Source: Pampus argenteus (Eukaryota; Chordata; Actinopteri; Scombriformes; Stromateidae). Taken from it: a stretch of 64,000 nucleotides of DNA. Under the pieces are notes generated by a model, which was not told the DNA's origin, ran no database searches, and saw nothing but the letters and a program-made list of their open reading frames with translations. Below are positions 14,060 to 28,091 of this stretch, in pieces. The stretch covers positions 10,218,001 to 10,282,000 of the forward strand of contig CM072863.1 of the NCBI GenBank assembly GCA_036937835.1, in the 5' to 3' direction. The translations under genes were made by a program, and so were the position numbers. Within the stretch, counting starts at the first letter, position 1. Each line of letters starts with the position of its first letter.

Positions 14060-14220
14060 AAAAAATTGTTGTCTTACATTTCTGCAATTTGTATGTATTA
14101 AACAAACCAGATGCAATGTGTTAATAAGTGAGCTTCAGAAGTGGTTGCAGATGTAGTTTTAGTTTATGTTTGCAGGCTATTGGCCCCACTATCCTGCTTC
14201 ATGCCAAGACAAGCTAACCA
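14060..14220. mobile_element. One arm of the foldback element family
   Basis: Contains a variant of the arm seen at 5180-5260 ('gtgttaataagtgagctt'), followed by similar flanking sequence. The opposite arm is not present, so this is a truncated copy. Confidence 0.5.
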
Positions 14221-15714
14221 TCTGACTCTAACTCACACTGTACCAAATAATATTCCACTACTTCACTGATTTACTTACAACATTTTTATTTTATTTAATG
14301 ATGATGAGAGACACGTGGGTGCTTCTGCATCAGTGTTTCATCTCTGGTTTGACAGCTACGTCCATATCAACTCAGTGAGGTCTTTCCATTCAGATTCTCA
14401 GGACACGCCGTGATTGACAGTGGATGATAATCGCAGGGCTCCAGTGGGCCTTGTTTCTTTGTGTAGTTTCATATTGAGACATGCCTGCACATTCCAGCAC
14501 TGCACTGAACAGAACTGATGCTGTGAGATTAAGTACCTCTAGGATACTGTCTTTTTCCTGAGCCTCTAAAGCCTGAGCAGAGCAGCACTAATGATGAATA
14601 GATTACAGTACAAAAAAAATGCTTTTCATTATTAAAGTGAATTATAGAGTAAACAAGACCATAAAAACAAAGTGTTTTTGATTTGATCATAATAGATACA
14701 TTACAGATTTAACTGGAATTAACTCATATTACATGCTTGCATGTTTTTTCCAAGTAGAGCTTCAGATTTCTGTATTTATCCTCCCGCAGGATGATAAAAT
14801 CACCACATACGGCTGTCAAAATATTAATATGTACACACTGAAACAGAGAGGAGGTGTTTTGGCTATGTTCCTGGGTGAGTAAACTGCTGCCCTAAATGGC
14901 CTGAAATGAAGATGAGTTTTTAAGATTTACCAAACGTAATGTGAACGTATCATGAGAGGCAAAATCCAGGGCAAAAAATAAGTCCTCTGTGAGCAAACAG
15001 TAACAATTGGAGGCAGCCTGGATGATCGTATCAACTGAGAGAGATTATGACAGTTGGACTTGACAGTAAGAGAACATTGTAGAAAGAAAAAATCAAATTG
15101 TACTGTAAAAAAGTAAAAAAAAGGGTAGGTGGAGGGCACATGCCTTCTTGCTATGCCCTTGCTATACTTAAATTAATCAGGTTACATCAGTCTCTCTGTA
15201 TGACCCATTAAAACCAGCAACACATTAACATGCAGAAACATGCCCTGAACCAAAAACAGATTTGATGCAGTCCCATAGGCATACACAGAAAAAAAAAAGC
15301 TCTGCTAAAACACAAAACACAAGAGGCCATCTTGACTTTTTCAGTCAGTTTTCAGTGTGTTTCTCCCCCTTAGGCCGATATTTCAGGAGTCCCAGTTACT
15401 GAACATCTTTAATCATCTTTGTGAGTCTACATGCCTCCACAGTGCCTCTGTCAACAGCATCAATGGGTGTGTATGTGAGTGTGCTGGTGGGGTGTGAACA
15501 TAAAAGACTCATCCTTTTACGGTAAATATGGGCCTCAAGCTATCAGTGCACATCTTCTTGTCCATAAATCAACATAAACACACAAATAAATAATGAAAAT
15601 GAAATTTAAAAAAAAAATGGATTTGAAGATACAAGAAAAGTAAACATAAGACCAGTGTAGAGATTACAGTAGAAATATTACAGCCATGCAGAACATTTAC
15701 TCAGGCACAGTGGT

Positions 15715-16095
15715 GCTTTGAGCTAAATGCTAACATCAGCATGATAAAGTGCTCACAATAATAATGTTAACATGCTGGTAAAATATTTTTTCCATGTTTA
15801 CCATCTTAGTATATAGTGTGTTACATTTGATAATTACCACAACACAAAGTGCAGCTGAGGCTGATGGGAATCTCTCTAGCTTTCATTTATAAAATTTAAC
15901 AATTGAACTGACGATGGCATATGAGAAGTCAAGGGATCATCAAAACTATCATAAATCATCCTGTGACTGTCTGTACAAGATTTTACTCAAATCCATCCAG
16001 TTGTTGAGATATTTCAGTCTGAAAGAAAGAGGAGGACCGACCGACAGGTAAACACTGACATTTCTAGAGTCATGCTGCTAACATGGCTTACTGTA
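15715..16095 (+). mobile_element. Interspersed repeat, family shared with 24185-24590
   Basis: Begins with 'gctaaatgctaacatcagcatg' type sequence. It continues through 'gcagctgaggctgatgggaat', a 'tcaagggatcatcaaa' stretch and 'atccatccagttgttgagatatttcagtct', and ends near 'tgctgctaacatggct'. Most of this order recurs at 24185-24590. It is non-coding and of a type I recognise as abundant in percomorph genomes. Confidence 0.55.
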
Positions 16096-16904
16096 ATAGT
16101 TTGAACAAGTAAATAACAGACATAATTTCAGTTATCCACTATGACGTACAATGCTTGAAAGGTAACAGATTTAGCAGCATCTGGAGGCAGCAATATATAA
16201 TAGCTTTGATTTTTTAACCCTGCAAAAACCAACAGTAGACTTCCTGAGTGCTTCTGCCTCAGCGAAAATACGAGGCACAAATACTGCTAAGTACCGTTCA
16301 TCCTGTCAGTCCTCTTTCTTATTTTATTTGTATTTATTCAGTCAGCGCCAGAGTGCAAACTGCTTCTCTGTGTGTGTCTTTACAAGAATAAGACAGGCAA
16401 GACATAATGAATACTGCTCTCACCCTGCAGGGCAGAGACAGACAGGGGGTACACACACACACACACGCACGCACAATTATTCAGGTAGTAGCTGATTTAA
16501 AGAGTAGATTTAAAGCACAATAAATAATACCAAATGATAAGAAATGTGATGAGTACACAGTTTCTAATATATCATTACAATTTCATGCAGTGAAATACAT
16601 CACTGAAGTAGAAAAAAAACTGTTGGGACAATTTGAAGATGGATGAGAACACAAATTAAAAATAATTTACATGAGGTTTATGCTTCACGGGATTATGTGG
16701 TTTTAAAAAATGTCTCTCAGTGCACATATAATTAATTTATTGAAATGCAAATGAGCTGACTGATACATAACCTGTTCTGCTGAATAACAAAGCAATGAAT
16801 AAACAAAAGACCACAGAGGCCACCAGGAACCGGTTGTACCAGCCATAAGTTCAAATTTATAGAAAGGCCGGAGTTAAGTAACATTTCACCAAATTTCAAA
16901 TGTA

Positions 16905-17045
16905 TGGGTCTTTTTTTTGCCTTTATTGGACAGTAGGCAGCGAATAGGCAGACAGGAAACGGGAGGGAGCGAGAGAAAGATGGTATGACATGCAACAAAA
17001 GGTCCCTGGATTCAATCAAACCAGGTATGTTGCAGTTATGCAACC
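16905..17045. mobile_element. Short interspersed repeat remnant
   Basis: Has the pattern 'cctttattggacagtaggcag', 'gacaggaaacgggaggga', 'gacatgcaacaaaaggtcc', which matches a short repeat seen very often in fish genomic sequence. It is non-coding, and its exact class is not determined. Confidence 0.45.
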
Positions 17046-20000
17046 ATTCATCTACTGTTCTGCTCTTTACTAGCTGTTCTTATTTAGGCCATCTGCTTAC
17101 GTCCACACGCTCACACAGCTAGAGTCTCATGTAGAACGGGCCAAAGGGCCTCATTAGCTGGTTCAGGGTTGGGTTTTGACCAATCATATTGTATTAAACG
17201 TTTTCTAATTTGAAAATAATATGTTACTTTGCTGCCAACCTTTATGAATGATAAAAAATAATGCAGCAAATGGAAAGGTAATTTTAAAGTAAAACCACAT
17301 AAACTAATTCTTAGTGACTAAGAGTGACTCACCCACAGTCTCGGTTTAAACTACATCTACCAAGATCTTCTCCAGGTATGTAGAGCAGTGATGTGGGTGA
17401 GTGGCAAGTAAATGAGCCACAGTTTGATCGAACAGCTGGGGGAAACAGAGGGAGCAGAGCTGGGCTGATGAGGTTGAAGCAGGACAAGTTGGAGGGAAAG
17501 CAGCCTGGGGGAAGAGCACAGGAGGAAAAACAGACATATATAAAACCACCACTGAATATACACGAATACAACTCAATACACAAACACTATAACTTCTTCT
17601 ATCTGTAATAAACTGAAAACCCTCCTAATAACTGAGACTGAACACATGCTGTACGAGTACAGACCAGAATGACAACAAAGACTAACTAATCTAAACAATC
17701 AGGGAAAAATGTCAGAGGCCAGACTAAAACAATGTTACAGCAACTTCCTGTTTACTTAGTTGGTTGAGTCTTATTTGACAGTGCTACAGACATTTCATAG
17801 CAACGAATTTACAGCTTACTAAAGTCTTTATTAGTTTTCTAAAAGGTACAACTTGTTATAGTTCTTAGTAGTCACAAATTAATTTAAATAACAATTCCCT
17901 TTCAGTTTAACCTGATATATTTCCCAAAAATGTGGGTCATGCTGATTTTTCACCCACCAGCTCCGTTACAGAGGTTTTGAAGGAAATAAACCAGGTTGAA
18001 ATAAACAGGAATTATCCTTTAAGAGTATGACCCAACAGACCACTGGAGGTTCATGTTTAGACATTGTTTGCCTAAAACAAGACACATTTTAAATAGAAAT
18101 CAATGATGGTATGAAGGGATGAAGGAGGCCTCTTTGACAAACATCTCTCAACAGAGGCAGAGACACCTGCTACTAACAATCAGCTGATGTACTATCCTTC
18201 CCAGGCAGTCTCACACCAATTCACACCTTGTTGTCACGATGCTCACATGTCTGTCACATGACGTCAACCAAAGACAGACAGAGGTTAAATACCAGGAACT
18301 CTCCATCAGTAGATGTGCTGAATCCTTGTGGATTACTAGAAAAATGTCTTAAAGATAAAAACATTCAGTCCTGTTGTCAATAACTTTGGAAAACCTCTGA
18401 CCTAAAAAATTGCGAATCTTAAGACACAAAAAATATCTGAATCTACATTTAAATTCAAACATAGTTTAGACATACCTGTCGTGCTTCTTGAATAGAGTCT
18501 GTTATTGTGTATGTTTTTGATTGCTGGTGAAGAATGAAAGGCTTTTTTTTTTTTGTCCGGTTTCAGGAGTGAAATAAAAGTCAATCAAAACAAGCAAACG
18601 ACAAATTGAAAAACAAATCGATGTAATGACACCTGTGGAAACATTTCAGTCCGTTCCATTTCTGTTATTTTCTTCTCCAGTTGTTTAAGGTCATTGCTGA
18701 CATCATATGTAGAGAAAGTACTGCAGTACAAGCACAAACATAAAATGACACAAGCCAACTGTGTGAAAAGCCTGAAAATAATCGCACGCACTGAGCACAT
18801 CAGCAACGCCTCAAACAAGGACAGTAAATGAGAAGAATGCATGAAGGACCCTGGAGACTCACTATGAACTCCAATCTGAACAGATGTTTGAGACTGAAAT
18901 ACAGCGCCAGTGCTTCAAAAATGGATGAGCTGTGTGAAACAGAAACCCGAGATAAGAACTGTGAAAGAGGGTGTGAATGACCTTTATGACTCATCCTCTC
19001 TGACCTGCTGGCATTAACACACAGTTACTGTCACTACTGACAACAAGCTGTGTCTGCTGCCATTTTGAGACAGTAAGACAATGCTGTGTTCAATATAGAC
19101 CCGTACTAGAACATTTATAGGTAAAGAAAAGTGCTACGGTGACAAATATCTACTGGAAAATTACAGTTTAAGTTGTTATTTCTGCTATAATATGCAGCAG
19201 CATCTGTCATTTCAACTCAAACGGCATCTACCACAACTCTGTGTTTTAATATCAGTGGATCTCCTGGTTTCAAAAGATTGTTATTGATTCAATGAGTAAA
19301 TGATAATATGTCTCAAGTTAATTTGTTTGAACAACCCTGTATTACCGCAGCATTTCCCAATTTTCCTGTTAAACCTTCATCCCAACTGTATGTCTTCTTT
19401 CAATATGAACCTTTTCAGACACAATTAATTTCACAGATATGTAAAAGTATTATTTCTTCTTCTATAGTTTAAGATTATAGGGTTAAGAGTATTAGGATGA
19501 CAAATGAGACAGATGCAACAGCACACCTTGCAACCTCAGTCATGCTTTCATATGCTCGCCCAACTAAAAAACAAAACGCTTGTCTTAACATTACCGTGTT
19601 GAAAATCTTCTCTCCTATTGCTTGATATTTATTCAACCAGAGGGAATCTTTTTTTTTTTTTCCAAGACTTTGTTGACCGTTAACAACTTCTTTGTACAAA
19701 CCTACTTTTAACTAAAATTCTTTGGTCTTTCTGCAGATTATCTCAGGGCAGTAGTCCTGTGATGTATCACAAAGAGATGATGAGATAATATCAACCTGCT
19801 TTTTGTTTATTCCAGTTTTGTTTTCATTTCCTATTTGGCACCATGATGTGACAATTATGACAGGGATTATTCAAGAGTTAGATCAAAATATGTAATTTAT
19901 ATATTTTGTCTAAAAAATTAGGAAAAATTAAAAGGATAGGGGGTTATTTTATTTAAAGAACTCGTATAGCATAAGGAGCTTGTTTTTCCACTAAATGTCA

Positions 20001-22381
20001 AATATGTCAATAAGTTTTCGAAATCCTGCTAAATAATAATAAAAAAAACAAGAATGATTACATAATCTTCTTAGAGGATGTAAAATACCTGAGTCCTTCA
20101 AAAGCACTCACAGCTCTGAGCAGCGATTAGCATGTCCAACACATACATCCTGAGCTCGATTGATCCTTTTCTGAAATTGATTGAGTGATCGGTCACAGGT
20201 CACACATTCTGCAGCTCAAAGTCAATTCCTGCTGAACCTTAAAAACAAAGCAGAATCAGTGTAAGTAAAATATAGAGTAACCACGTTATTAACCTCACTG
20301 TTTTTTTTGTTTGCATCAGTACTCATTCGCTGCAGTTCACCAAAAATCAATGAGGAAATGTGACGTATGTGTGCAGGACACAACCGTGGTCACCAGTGGA
20401 AGTGTTTGATGTGGGCAACACTTACTGCAATGAAAATATCTGTGTTATTCAACTGCACCTGCAGGGCGCTCATTGCTCTCCTCTCTGTGTTCAGTCCACT
20501 GGAGATTATAATGAAATGACACAGCAAATCCAGCAAAGAGTCGGTCCATCCTTTATGCCACTTTAAGTGACTGAAGACACATTAATCTTTCTTGTTTTTG
20601 AAGACACTGGTCTTCAATGAGCAGAACAGCTGATGAAATGATAAAAAGGTTTGCCTTATAATACAATAAAAATATTCAGTGTTTATAATACCAAAACGTC
20701 AAGTTATTTGTTTTTAAACAAATGATGAATTCATCTTGTTACCAACCATATATAGTCCATATTACGGCTTTTCAAAAAGCATGCAGAAGAGTTTTACTGT
20801 TGATCTTTTAATGTGTTTTTCCTCCACCCCTCCAGGCAGCCATTCATTCACAGTTTACATTCATTTTCTGAATATACAATCAACTTGCAGGGATTTGAAT
20901 CATTATCATTATCTGCTTTCACTGTTGTCAAAGTCGCATTTTCACAGCCTGCAGCTGTTTGTGCACACAACCATCAATATCACAACTGTGACAAAAGCGA
21001 GCATGATGTTCAGAGTGATGGATCGCCCATCTCATGAGAGCTTTCAATCTTTGTTAACCGATTTCTATACAATACAGAAATTAGCTGTTTGCTAAGAACA
21101 ACGCATTGAATTATTATAAGCTGTAGTTTCAACCTTTAAGCTTAAAAATAGCCAGCAATGTCCAAGATAAAAAAATAAAGATTAGAGGAAAGTCTAAAGC
21201 AATAAGAATAACTTTATGCAACCGAAATGTTTGTTTTTTTCTGCTTTGCTCCATGGTTATCTCAAGACTCATTTGATTTATTTTGTAATGTTCATTGGGG
21301 CCAAGGTTGCTAACCACTGGGGGTCGAGAGGATCAAACAGGGTCGTATCTGGAAGCATGAAGGAACCCGGGATCATCATTACTGATTTAGGAAGAGAAAG
21401 AGGTGTGGTCTTGTTCCTGAACCTGATAATAACTTCATTAATAAAGTATCTTGTCCAGGTTCCAGGTGAGAAGATAAAAGATGCACTGGATAAAAAAAAT
21501 AATAAACATCACACTTTGTCTTTATAAATTAGATATTTTCTGATGGTGACAGCCAGAGTAATTTAAATGTGGACATGAGTGTTGCAGGAAACTGGGCTCA
21601 GATTGCAGCATTTGTCCCATTACTAAAGAAGGTGCATTTCATTATTTTGTAACAGCTTTACATGATTCCTCTGACCCAAACCACAGTGCACTTCTACTAC
21701 TCCAAAAAAACAAATGAAAAACAGTTCTGGTGACATGTACTAATGTGGCCCTTTATCATATTTTCTAACCTCTGGAATCACCTAGAAAATGAATCTGTAA
21801 ATGATATTTAACTGCTGTTGTATGAGCATCACATTCTCCTTTTAGCAAAAGTCGTGTAGCACACACAACATTTGCTATATTCAGACACATTTCTCTCTGC
21901 AGCGCTCCACTGCTGCTTTTTTTCCCCCAGTCTCATTTTCCAAGGTCTTGCGTCAGAGGAGAGCTACTTGGTGCTGGCCTCACTTCAGTTTTGACCTCTG
22001 TTTCTGTTTTCTCCTCCACTTGTCTCAGTTACAGTAAGCCTTCTCTCCCACTCACTAAATGTGACAGGCAGACATAAAGTGAATTACACAACTTCAGCTG
22101 CTTGATTAGCTAAATGGTGTTAGAACCAAAAACCTGCTATCATCTGTTACATTCCAGTCAACCAAATCAGTCTTCAGATGAATGGATGAATGAATGAGAT
22201 TCGAGGATCCTTTCAGAGTAACTAATTCGAAAAATGCCTTCACAAGCAGACAAAGCATTCATGTATGTCCACTTGTTTTATGATGCAGCTGAAGGCACTC
22301 CAGCTCTACAATGAGACTGAGTTTGAGTGATTCCAAAATGTTTCTGAAACTAGTGATTAGATTAACTACTAACACACAATC

Positions 22382-22392
22382 GCACACACACA

Positions 22393-22448
<56 letters not shown>
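22382..22448. repeat. (CA)n microsatellite
   Basis: About 67 bases of CA with a single interruption (caaa) near its start. Confidence 0.95.
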
Positions 22449-22451
<3 letters not shown>

Positions 22452-22489
22452 AGTCTGAAGTGAGAAACGGCCGTCAAACTGTGAGGACC

Positions 22490-23010
22490 TTTGAGACCGA
22501 CTGGTAATATAAGGCAGCAGTAGATCTTTAATGTAGGCAAGTGCCTGAGCATGCAGAGCTCTTACAGTGATATTATTCAATCTGGATTCTGAATTGAAAA
22601 TAGAGAGCCAGTGTTAAGAGATCAGGATCGGAGTTACATGAGACCTATTTGCAACAAAATTCTGGATCACTTGTAAACAATTCAGGGAAGTTATAAAACC
22701 AGATAAAAATAAAGTCATAAATAATCATCTCCATCTCTGCCTGAGACACGAGTGGTCTAAGTTAATGAAACTCTTCAAGTGCTGAAGAAACCAAGGCTTT
22801 CCTACACCTTAGAGACAAGACCAGCAGGAGCGCAAATAACTACCTCTGTTTTTATGTATAATAGAATATCATGATAAGATGCAGCTTAATGATGCAACTC
22901 ATTATGTGCCCAAGGGGAGACATGTACAAGGCAAACAAGATCGTGCCCAGAACAGAGGAGGCACGCCACAAAAGTTGCAGATGAGGAGGCATCATTACTA
23001 ACAGCAACAG
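22490..23010 (-). mobile_element. Non-LTR retrotransposon relic with reverse-transcriptase fragment
   Basis: On the minus strand, 22870-23000 encodes SSVLGTILFALYMSPLGHIM. This corresponds to the 'GSVLGPILFxLYMLPLG' block of L2/CR1-type reverse transcriptases. The downstream YADD block is missing. Sequence at 22490-22850 resembles the repeat that commonly accompanies such elements in fish. The copy is short, frame-broken and dead. Confidence 0.5.
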
Positions 23011-24052
23011 AAAAACTCCTATCAGAGGTAGGACCGTGCCAGCGATACACACACACACACTACCTCTGTGTACAATAATATTCATTATTAGATGTTAGTT
23101 GTTTGCACACAGGAAGAGAAAGCTGCCTTTGTCAGACTTATCTTCATAAGAAATTCCAGTTTTTTTTATCTTACAGAGATGGCTGTGATGCTGTAGGCAG
23201 GGAAATGCACCAGGAAGCGGATGGATACAGAGGTGGAAGGAAGGAATTAAGGAAGAAAGGCTCCATCCTTATTAATCTGTCCTTAGTCAATGCCTCTAAT
23301 CAATAACTTTAAGTGCTCGGCATATTGTGTTTTACAAGAGAGACTTTTTAGTTCAAAGTTGTCCTTGACATCAACCTACAAACACTGTAGCGGGTCAAAC
23401 GTTCACTTTACTATTTAAAGAGCTTTTTCATAATGAAAGCATTCAAACTTAAAGAGAAACAGGTTACCACTTAATTACTGTCCTGTGTGGTCAATATTGT
23501 TGCATCACTGTGCTGTTGTGATAACAAATCCTGTTAATTTGTGCAGCAGAGACAGAGAGTTGACAGCACATTCATCTGGAAATTAATCAGCTGGACTCCT
23601 TTAGCAGTGGCAGAGCTCAACATGGTGGTAATAAAATGGATTTTTAATAGCATAACTTCCTTCTTTGTGCACAACCAAGCCATGCATTTTTTACACTGTG
23701 GAGAATGAAGTGCTGGTAGTTTGTTAATCAAGTAAGCCTTCATGGTGCACGCACAGAAGGAATTTATAATACTGCTTCCACAGCCTTCTTATAGATTAAT
23801 TGAGTCCAGAGCATGAACACATGGATACACACATAACTGGGATGCTATAGAAGGAGCTAATGTCTTACTTATTATATGCATAATATTAAAATTAATACAA
23901 ATCTGTTTTGGAGCTAAAAACTTTACCACAGTGAGAGTTACAATACCGAACATTCCTGTTACAGAACAAGAGTCACATATCGCTTCAGAAAGAAATGTCA
24001 AGCAGGATGTGGCGTCTCAAAACAAAGATGAAAACTCACATTCAGACTAGAG

Positions 24053-24180
24053 CGGCAATGATTTATCGCTTAATCATTTATTTTCCAACTAATTAATTAA
24101 TTAGTTTGGAGTCATCATTTAAGAAGAAAATGTTCCAGCTTCTAAAATGTGAATATTCTTTTAGTTTATTTAGTATTTTT
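24053..24180. mobile_element. Short MITE-like repeat copy (family A)
   Basis: The segment with 'gatttatcgcttaatcattt', 'aattaattagtttggagtc' and 'aaaatgtgaatattct' resembles the fish repeat whose terminal inverted repeats read 'attatcgattaatc'. Two other copies, in reverse orientation, lie at 46440-46680 and 53045-53190. Confidence 0.45.
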
Positions 24181-24184
24181 GTTA

Positions 24185-24590
24185 ACTGAATAAACACAAA
24201 GTGCTGAGGCTGATGGAAATGTCATTAAATTTGGTCATTAAAACAAGTATTTGACAAATTGGATATTTTGACCTGATGAAGCTGATACATTAAAAGTTGA
24301 GGAATTACCAAAGATAAATTCATCCTGATGGGACATCAACATGTATCAAACGTCTTAGAAATCCATCAAGTAGTTGTGATCATTTTAAACCAAAATGTCA
24401 GCTGGAAACACTAGAGCAAAAGCCAGTGAATCAACAAATTCATGACAGTTCATCCTCTAGGAACATTGAAATACTGGACAAAATGTCATGGCAATCTATC
24501 CAATAGTTGCCAAGATATTTCAGTCTCGACCTCAGTGGGGGACTGATTACCAATCATACAGCCCTGTCGCTAACATGGCTAAAAATGTGA
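24185..24590 (+). mobile_element. Interspersed repeat, second copy of the 15.7-kb family
   Basis: Shares 'gctgaggctgatggaaat', 'ttttgacctgatga', 'catcctgatgggacatca', 'atggcaatctatccaatagttg' and 'cgctaacatggctaaaa' with the copy at 15715-16095 or with the remembered family consensus. It is non-coding. Confidence 0.5.
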
Positions 24591-25059
24591 AGACTCCTGA
24601 CTGTCTCCGCTTTATTAGACTTTCTAATTTTTCAAGTATAAAGCTTTAATGACGGTGGAGGCTTTTTATAATAGAATTCCTGACATCAAGCGTGATTATC
24701 TTCCTAACTCACAGACTAAAGACTATTCACATCATTGAACAACATTAAGCCTGTTTTCAAGGCAGGTGAGTCAGGCTGGTTTTAAAGCTTTATACCTCAG
24801 ATATTGAACATAAACTGTCTGAGAAGGAAAACCAGAAGAAGCTACAGAGCCTGGGAGTGGCCAAGGAGAAAAAAAATATGCTCAAATTAATCATTTGTGT
24901 GCACACATTTCTTAATTAGTTCTCTATTTATCCATTTAGCTTGTTCACAGGTTGTACACAGGAAGAGAGAATGGCATGACAAATTATTAAATCTAGGGCA
25001 CGAGGCACGGGTTCTGTGCAAAGCTTCAACAGAACGTAATATATGCTAAAAAAAATGCA

Positions 25060-25185
25060 ACATTTGCTTTCTTGAACAGAGTTAGACACGTCTAATGGAA
25101 AACTAGCCTGGCTGTGTCCAGAGTCCAATATCTGCACCTCTAAAGCCGAGTAATTAACACATTGTATCTGTGTTAGTTTAAGCTC
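25060..25185. mobile_element. One arm of the foldback element family
   Basis: Carries 'aaaactagcctggctgtgtcc' and 'cctctaaagccgagtaattaacacattgtat', the same arm as at 4920-5015. The second arm is absent. Confidence 0.5.
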
Positions 25186-25273
25186 ATTGTCGTTCTACTA
25201 TCTGTCTGCTGGGTCACTCGCACAAAGTCAAAACATAAAAATGGAAAAACACATTCAGACACATTAAGATTAT

Positions 25274-25484
25274 CTGCATTATTTCCAGTCAAGTAAGAGA
25301 AGCTCAGTCTTTCATAATTTGGGCACTCTTATCTCAAGAGGGCACATTCAGTCAGTGCCCTCCATTTATCAAACCTCTTATCTTTACCTGTGACAGATAA
25401 ACACACACACACACACACGCACACGCACGCACACACACACACACACAGAGGGTTGTGTGTGGACCTGGGTCTTGTTGTAGTCAA
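25274..25484. repeat. Direct repeat copy A (with CA tract)
   Basis: About 210 bases similar to 27904-28094 in the same orientation. Shared stretches are 'tctcaagagggc', 'cattcagtcagtgccctcc', 'gacagataaacacacacac' and 'gtgtgtggacctgggtc'. The two copies lie 2.6 kb apart. They could be the long terminal repeats of the element whose gag relic lies between them, or products of a local duplication. Confidence 0.7.
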
Positions 25485-25921
25485 CTACAGCTGTGGTATT
25501 TACTGTAATTGTGTCTAATGGAGTGACTGAGTGGTTTTCTTTGCTGCTGTTTGACAAAATGTGTGTTCTGTTCTGTCTCAGTTCAGCAGTTCTTGAGGTC
25601 GGGTCCATCCCTGTCATGGTGTCCAAATGGTGTGTTATTTCAATTATATCATTTCAATATACTTCCACTTCACTGCATTTCACAGGGAAATATTATACTT
25701 TTTACCGCACTACAAAAATATCTGGTTCCTCAGATTCTTGTAAGGGTGAACCCACCTACAATAGTGGTGGACCGTCTTTCCAAACCCTCACCACAGCCAA
25801 GTCATTTCCCTGAATATAGTCTATGCATTGAATTGGCAGCCAGGGACGGACAGTCTTTATGGGAAGATCAGACTCGGACATATCAGTGCTTAGTGCAGAG
25901 GACACAAGGCCAGCCGACTTC

Positions 25922-26475
25922 ACATACACACTGAAACCAGCTGATTTTTGGCATTACTGATTGGACATTCCCTTTTCCAGTGTCCCTTGTTTTTACATTT
26001 ATGACATATCCTGTCTGGAGGAAACCTTCCATTTGTCCGTGATACGTACCTCACTACAAGATGAGTGGGCTCATAGCCCAGAGATTTGCTAGACCTCAAC
26101 CTGAACCTCCTGCTGTCCTTCTCTATGAACTTGACCAAGCGAGAACTGCAGCGGCAGCTGCTGTCTTCACCTTTTTAAAACTGTTCCAACACAATTAAAA
26201 ATCACAAAACTCCTCATAATTGTTATAACCTCAGAAGCAGAGCAACAGCAGGTGAAATGAGCCAATGCATGTTGCCCATTCTTCCAGTTCTTACATTTCT
26301 GCCTGTTGTTTGTCTGCTTTTAGATCTGCACCTTTGACTTGATCAGTCATCAGTGACTCATGTGCTTTTCTCTTTGCTTTAATTTTAATTGCTCTATTTT
26401 TATTCTTTCTCTTTCCAATGTTACCTCAACCTTCATTCTCTTGTGCTCCAACTCGTATTGCAATCTCTCCTCCAT
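25922..26475 (-). mobile_element. LTR-retroelement gag relic with CCHC zinc knuckle
   Basis: The minus strand carries two gag-like fragments separated by stops. The first (26475 down to 26350, 42 codons) is a charged, probable coiled-coil segment beginning MEERLQYELEHKR. The second ends near 25922 and contains CHKCKNKGHWKREC, a CX2CX4HX4C nucleocapsid zinc knuckle. Proline- and Arg-rich sequence precedes the knuckle, as in gag. No protease, reverse transcriptase or envelope region is recognisable nearby. This is a decayed, non-functional fragment of an LTR retrotransposon or endogenous retrovirus. Confidence 0.55.
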
Positions 26476-27903
26476 GTTTTGCTTTTTACTTGTCTTGCTG
26501 CAGCCTGAACTACTTCCAAAAGTCTGGCAGATACAGCGAGCCCTTCCACAACCCCCCTTAGTTCAGCAGTTTTTGACCAGTCACAACATGCTGCCAAATA
26601 AATAAATATGCCTTTGTAAACTCTACGAGATGATTAAATACATTAAGCACACTAAAAAGAACAAAACAGGGCAGTTTGAGTAGCATAACAGGTACATGTG
26701 AACTAACACAAAATTGGCTACTTCTTCTTGTGAAATGAGTGCTACTACAGCCTATCCGGGGGAACACAGTGATTTCCAGCCAGACAGCACAAATGGCGCA
26801 GCTACCCAGCGACAGTCAGCCCCCACATAACCCACATTCACCGTCCTCACGCAGCTTAACACCACAGAGAACTACATTGTCTCAAAGCCCTACCTGCTTA
26901 ACTTAAACATACAGTAAAACTGTAACTGTGGGCCTCCCAACACAATGACACACTCACATTTTTCCAGGTTCAATTTTGGACGAGCCCTCACCTGCTTGTA
27001 TTGTTTATTTGCGGCCTGACAAGGTAGCGCAAAGAAGGAGGTCCGTGGTTGGTCAGTTCATATGTCTGTCACGCATCTTAGGGGGTGGTACGTAACCCAC
27101 GCGTCGTCTGAAAAGTGGATGAGATCAGGGGGCAGTGACAAAAAAAACAAAAAAAAAACAGTCAAGTTTCCAGCAGCCTTCAAAGCAGAATATACAGGAA
27201 GTCACTGAAATATTTACATCCTGTTAGATCTAATCCCAATTAAATACAATGTTATCAGATCACTCTACTCCTAACCTATTAAAATGACCTGGTGCCATGC
27301 GTAAATCAAAACAGTATTTATTATGTAATCTCAAAAAAATATTATTCAATTATTTTAACATAGAAATTCAACCAATAGCAGAAGGACTAGTGGTCCTCCT
27401 GCCATCAACATGCTGACCATAAATCATCTGATTTGTCATACTCATTTACACGTTATTCCAGAGATAAATAAATTCAAATGAAATTAAGTTATTTTTCTTA
27501 ATTGTAATTTAATGTATCTTTAAAATTGCTGCCTCTTGCTTCTCCTGCACAGTTTTATTTACTTTAAATGAATGTATAGGTGAGTATATGCAGGTAAAAG
27601 TATGTTTTTGTAGCATGTATGTGCATGTGTCTCTATCTGTACTCAAATGTAAGCAGATTCCAAGGGTTTGCACTGAGGCGGGGGAAAAAAGGTTTTCTAG
27701 TCTCTTTGGAAAAAACCTAAAGCAATGTTAAAAATCCATAATCCACAATAACAGCAACTGCCGTATTTGAGCTGGATTTAAACTCTTCCTCCCTCTTTTC
27801 AGAGGGAGACATGGCTCAATCCTGGTTCAATAAAGGTGAAATATTTAATTATATTCTCATACACACTCATTCAAGCACATTCTAAATATGCATTATTGGT
27901 TAT

Positions 27904-28091
27904 ATGCATTATTTCCCATCATTAAGAGAAACTCAGTCTTGGCAGCAGGCACTTTCGGGGGCACTCTCATCTCAAGAGGGCCCATTCAGTCAGTGCCCTC
28001 CATTTATTAAACCTTTTATCGTTATTTGTGACAGATAAACACACACACACATACACAGAGGGGTGTGTGTGGACCTGGGTCCTGTTGTAGT

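Noticed and set aside
25493..25934. Overlapping plus-strand frames of 106 and 127 codons
   Set aside because: They lie beside the decayed gag relic, overlap each other in different frames, and show no recognisable domain. Treated as chance or as element debris.
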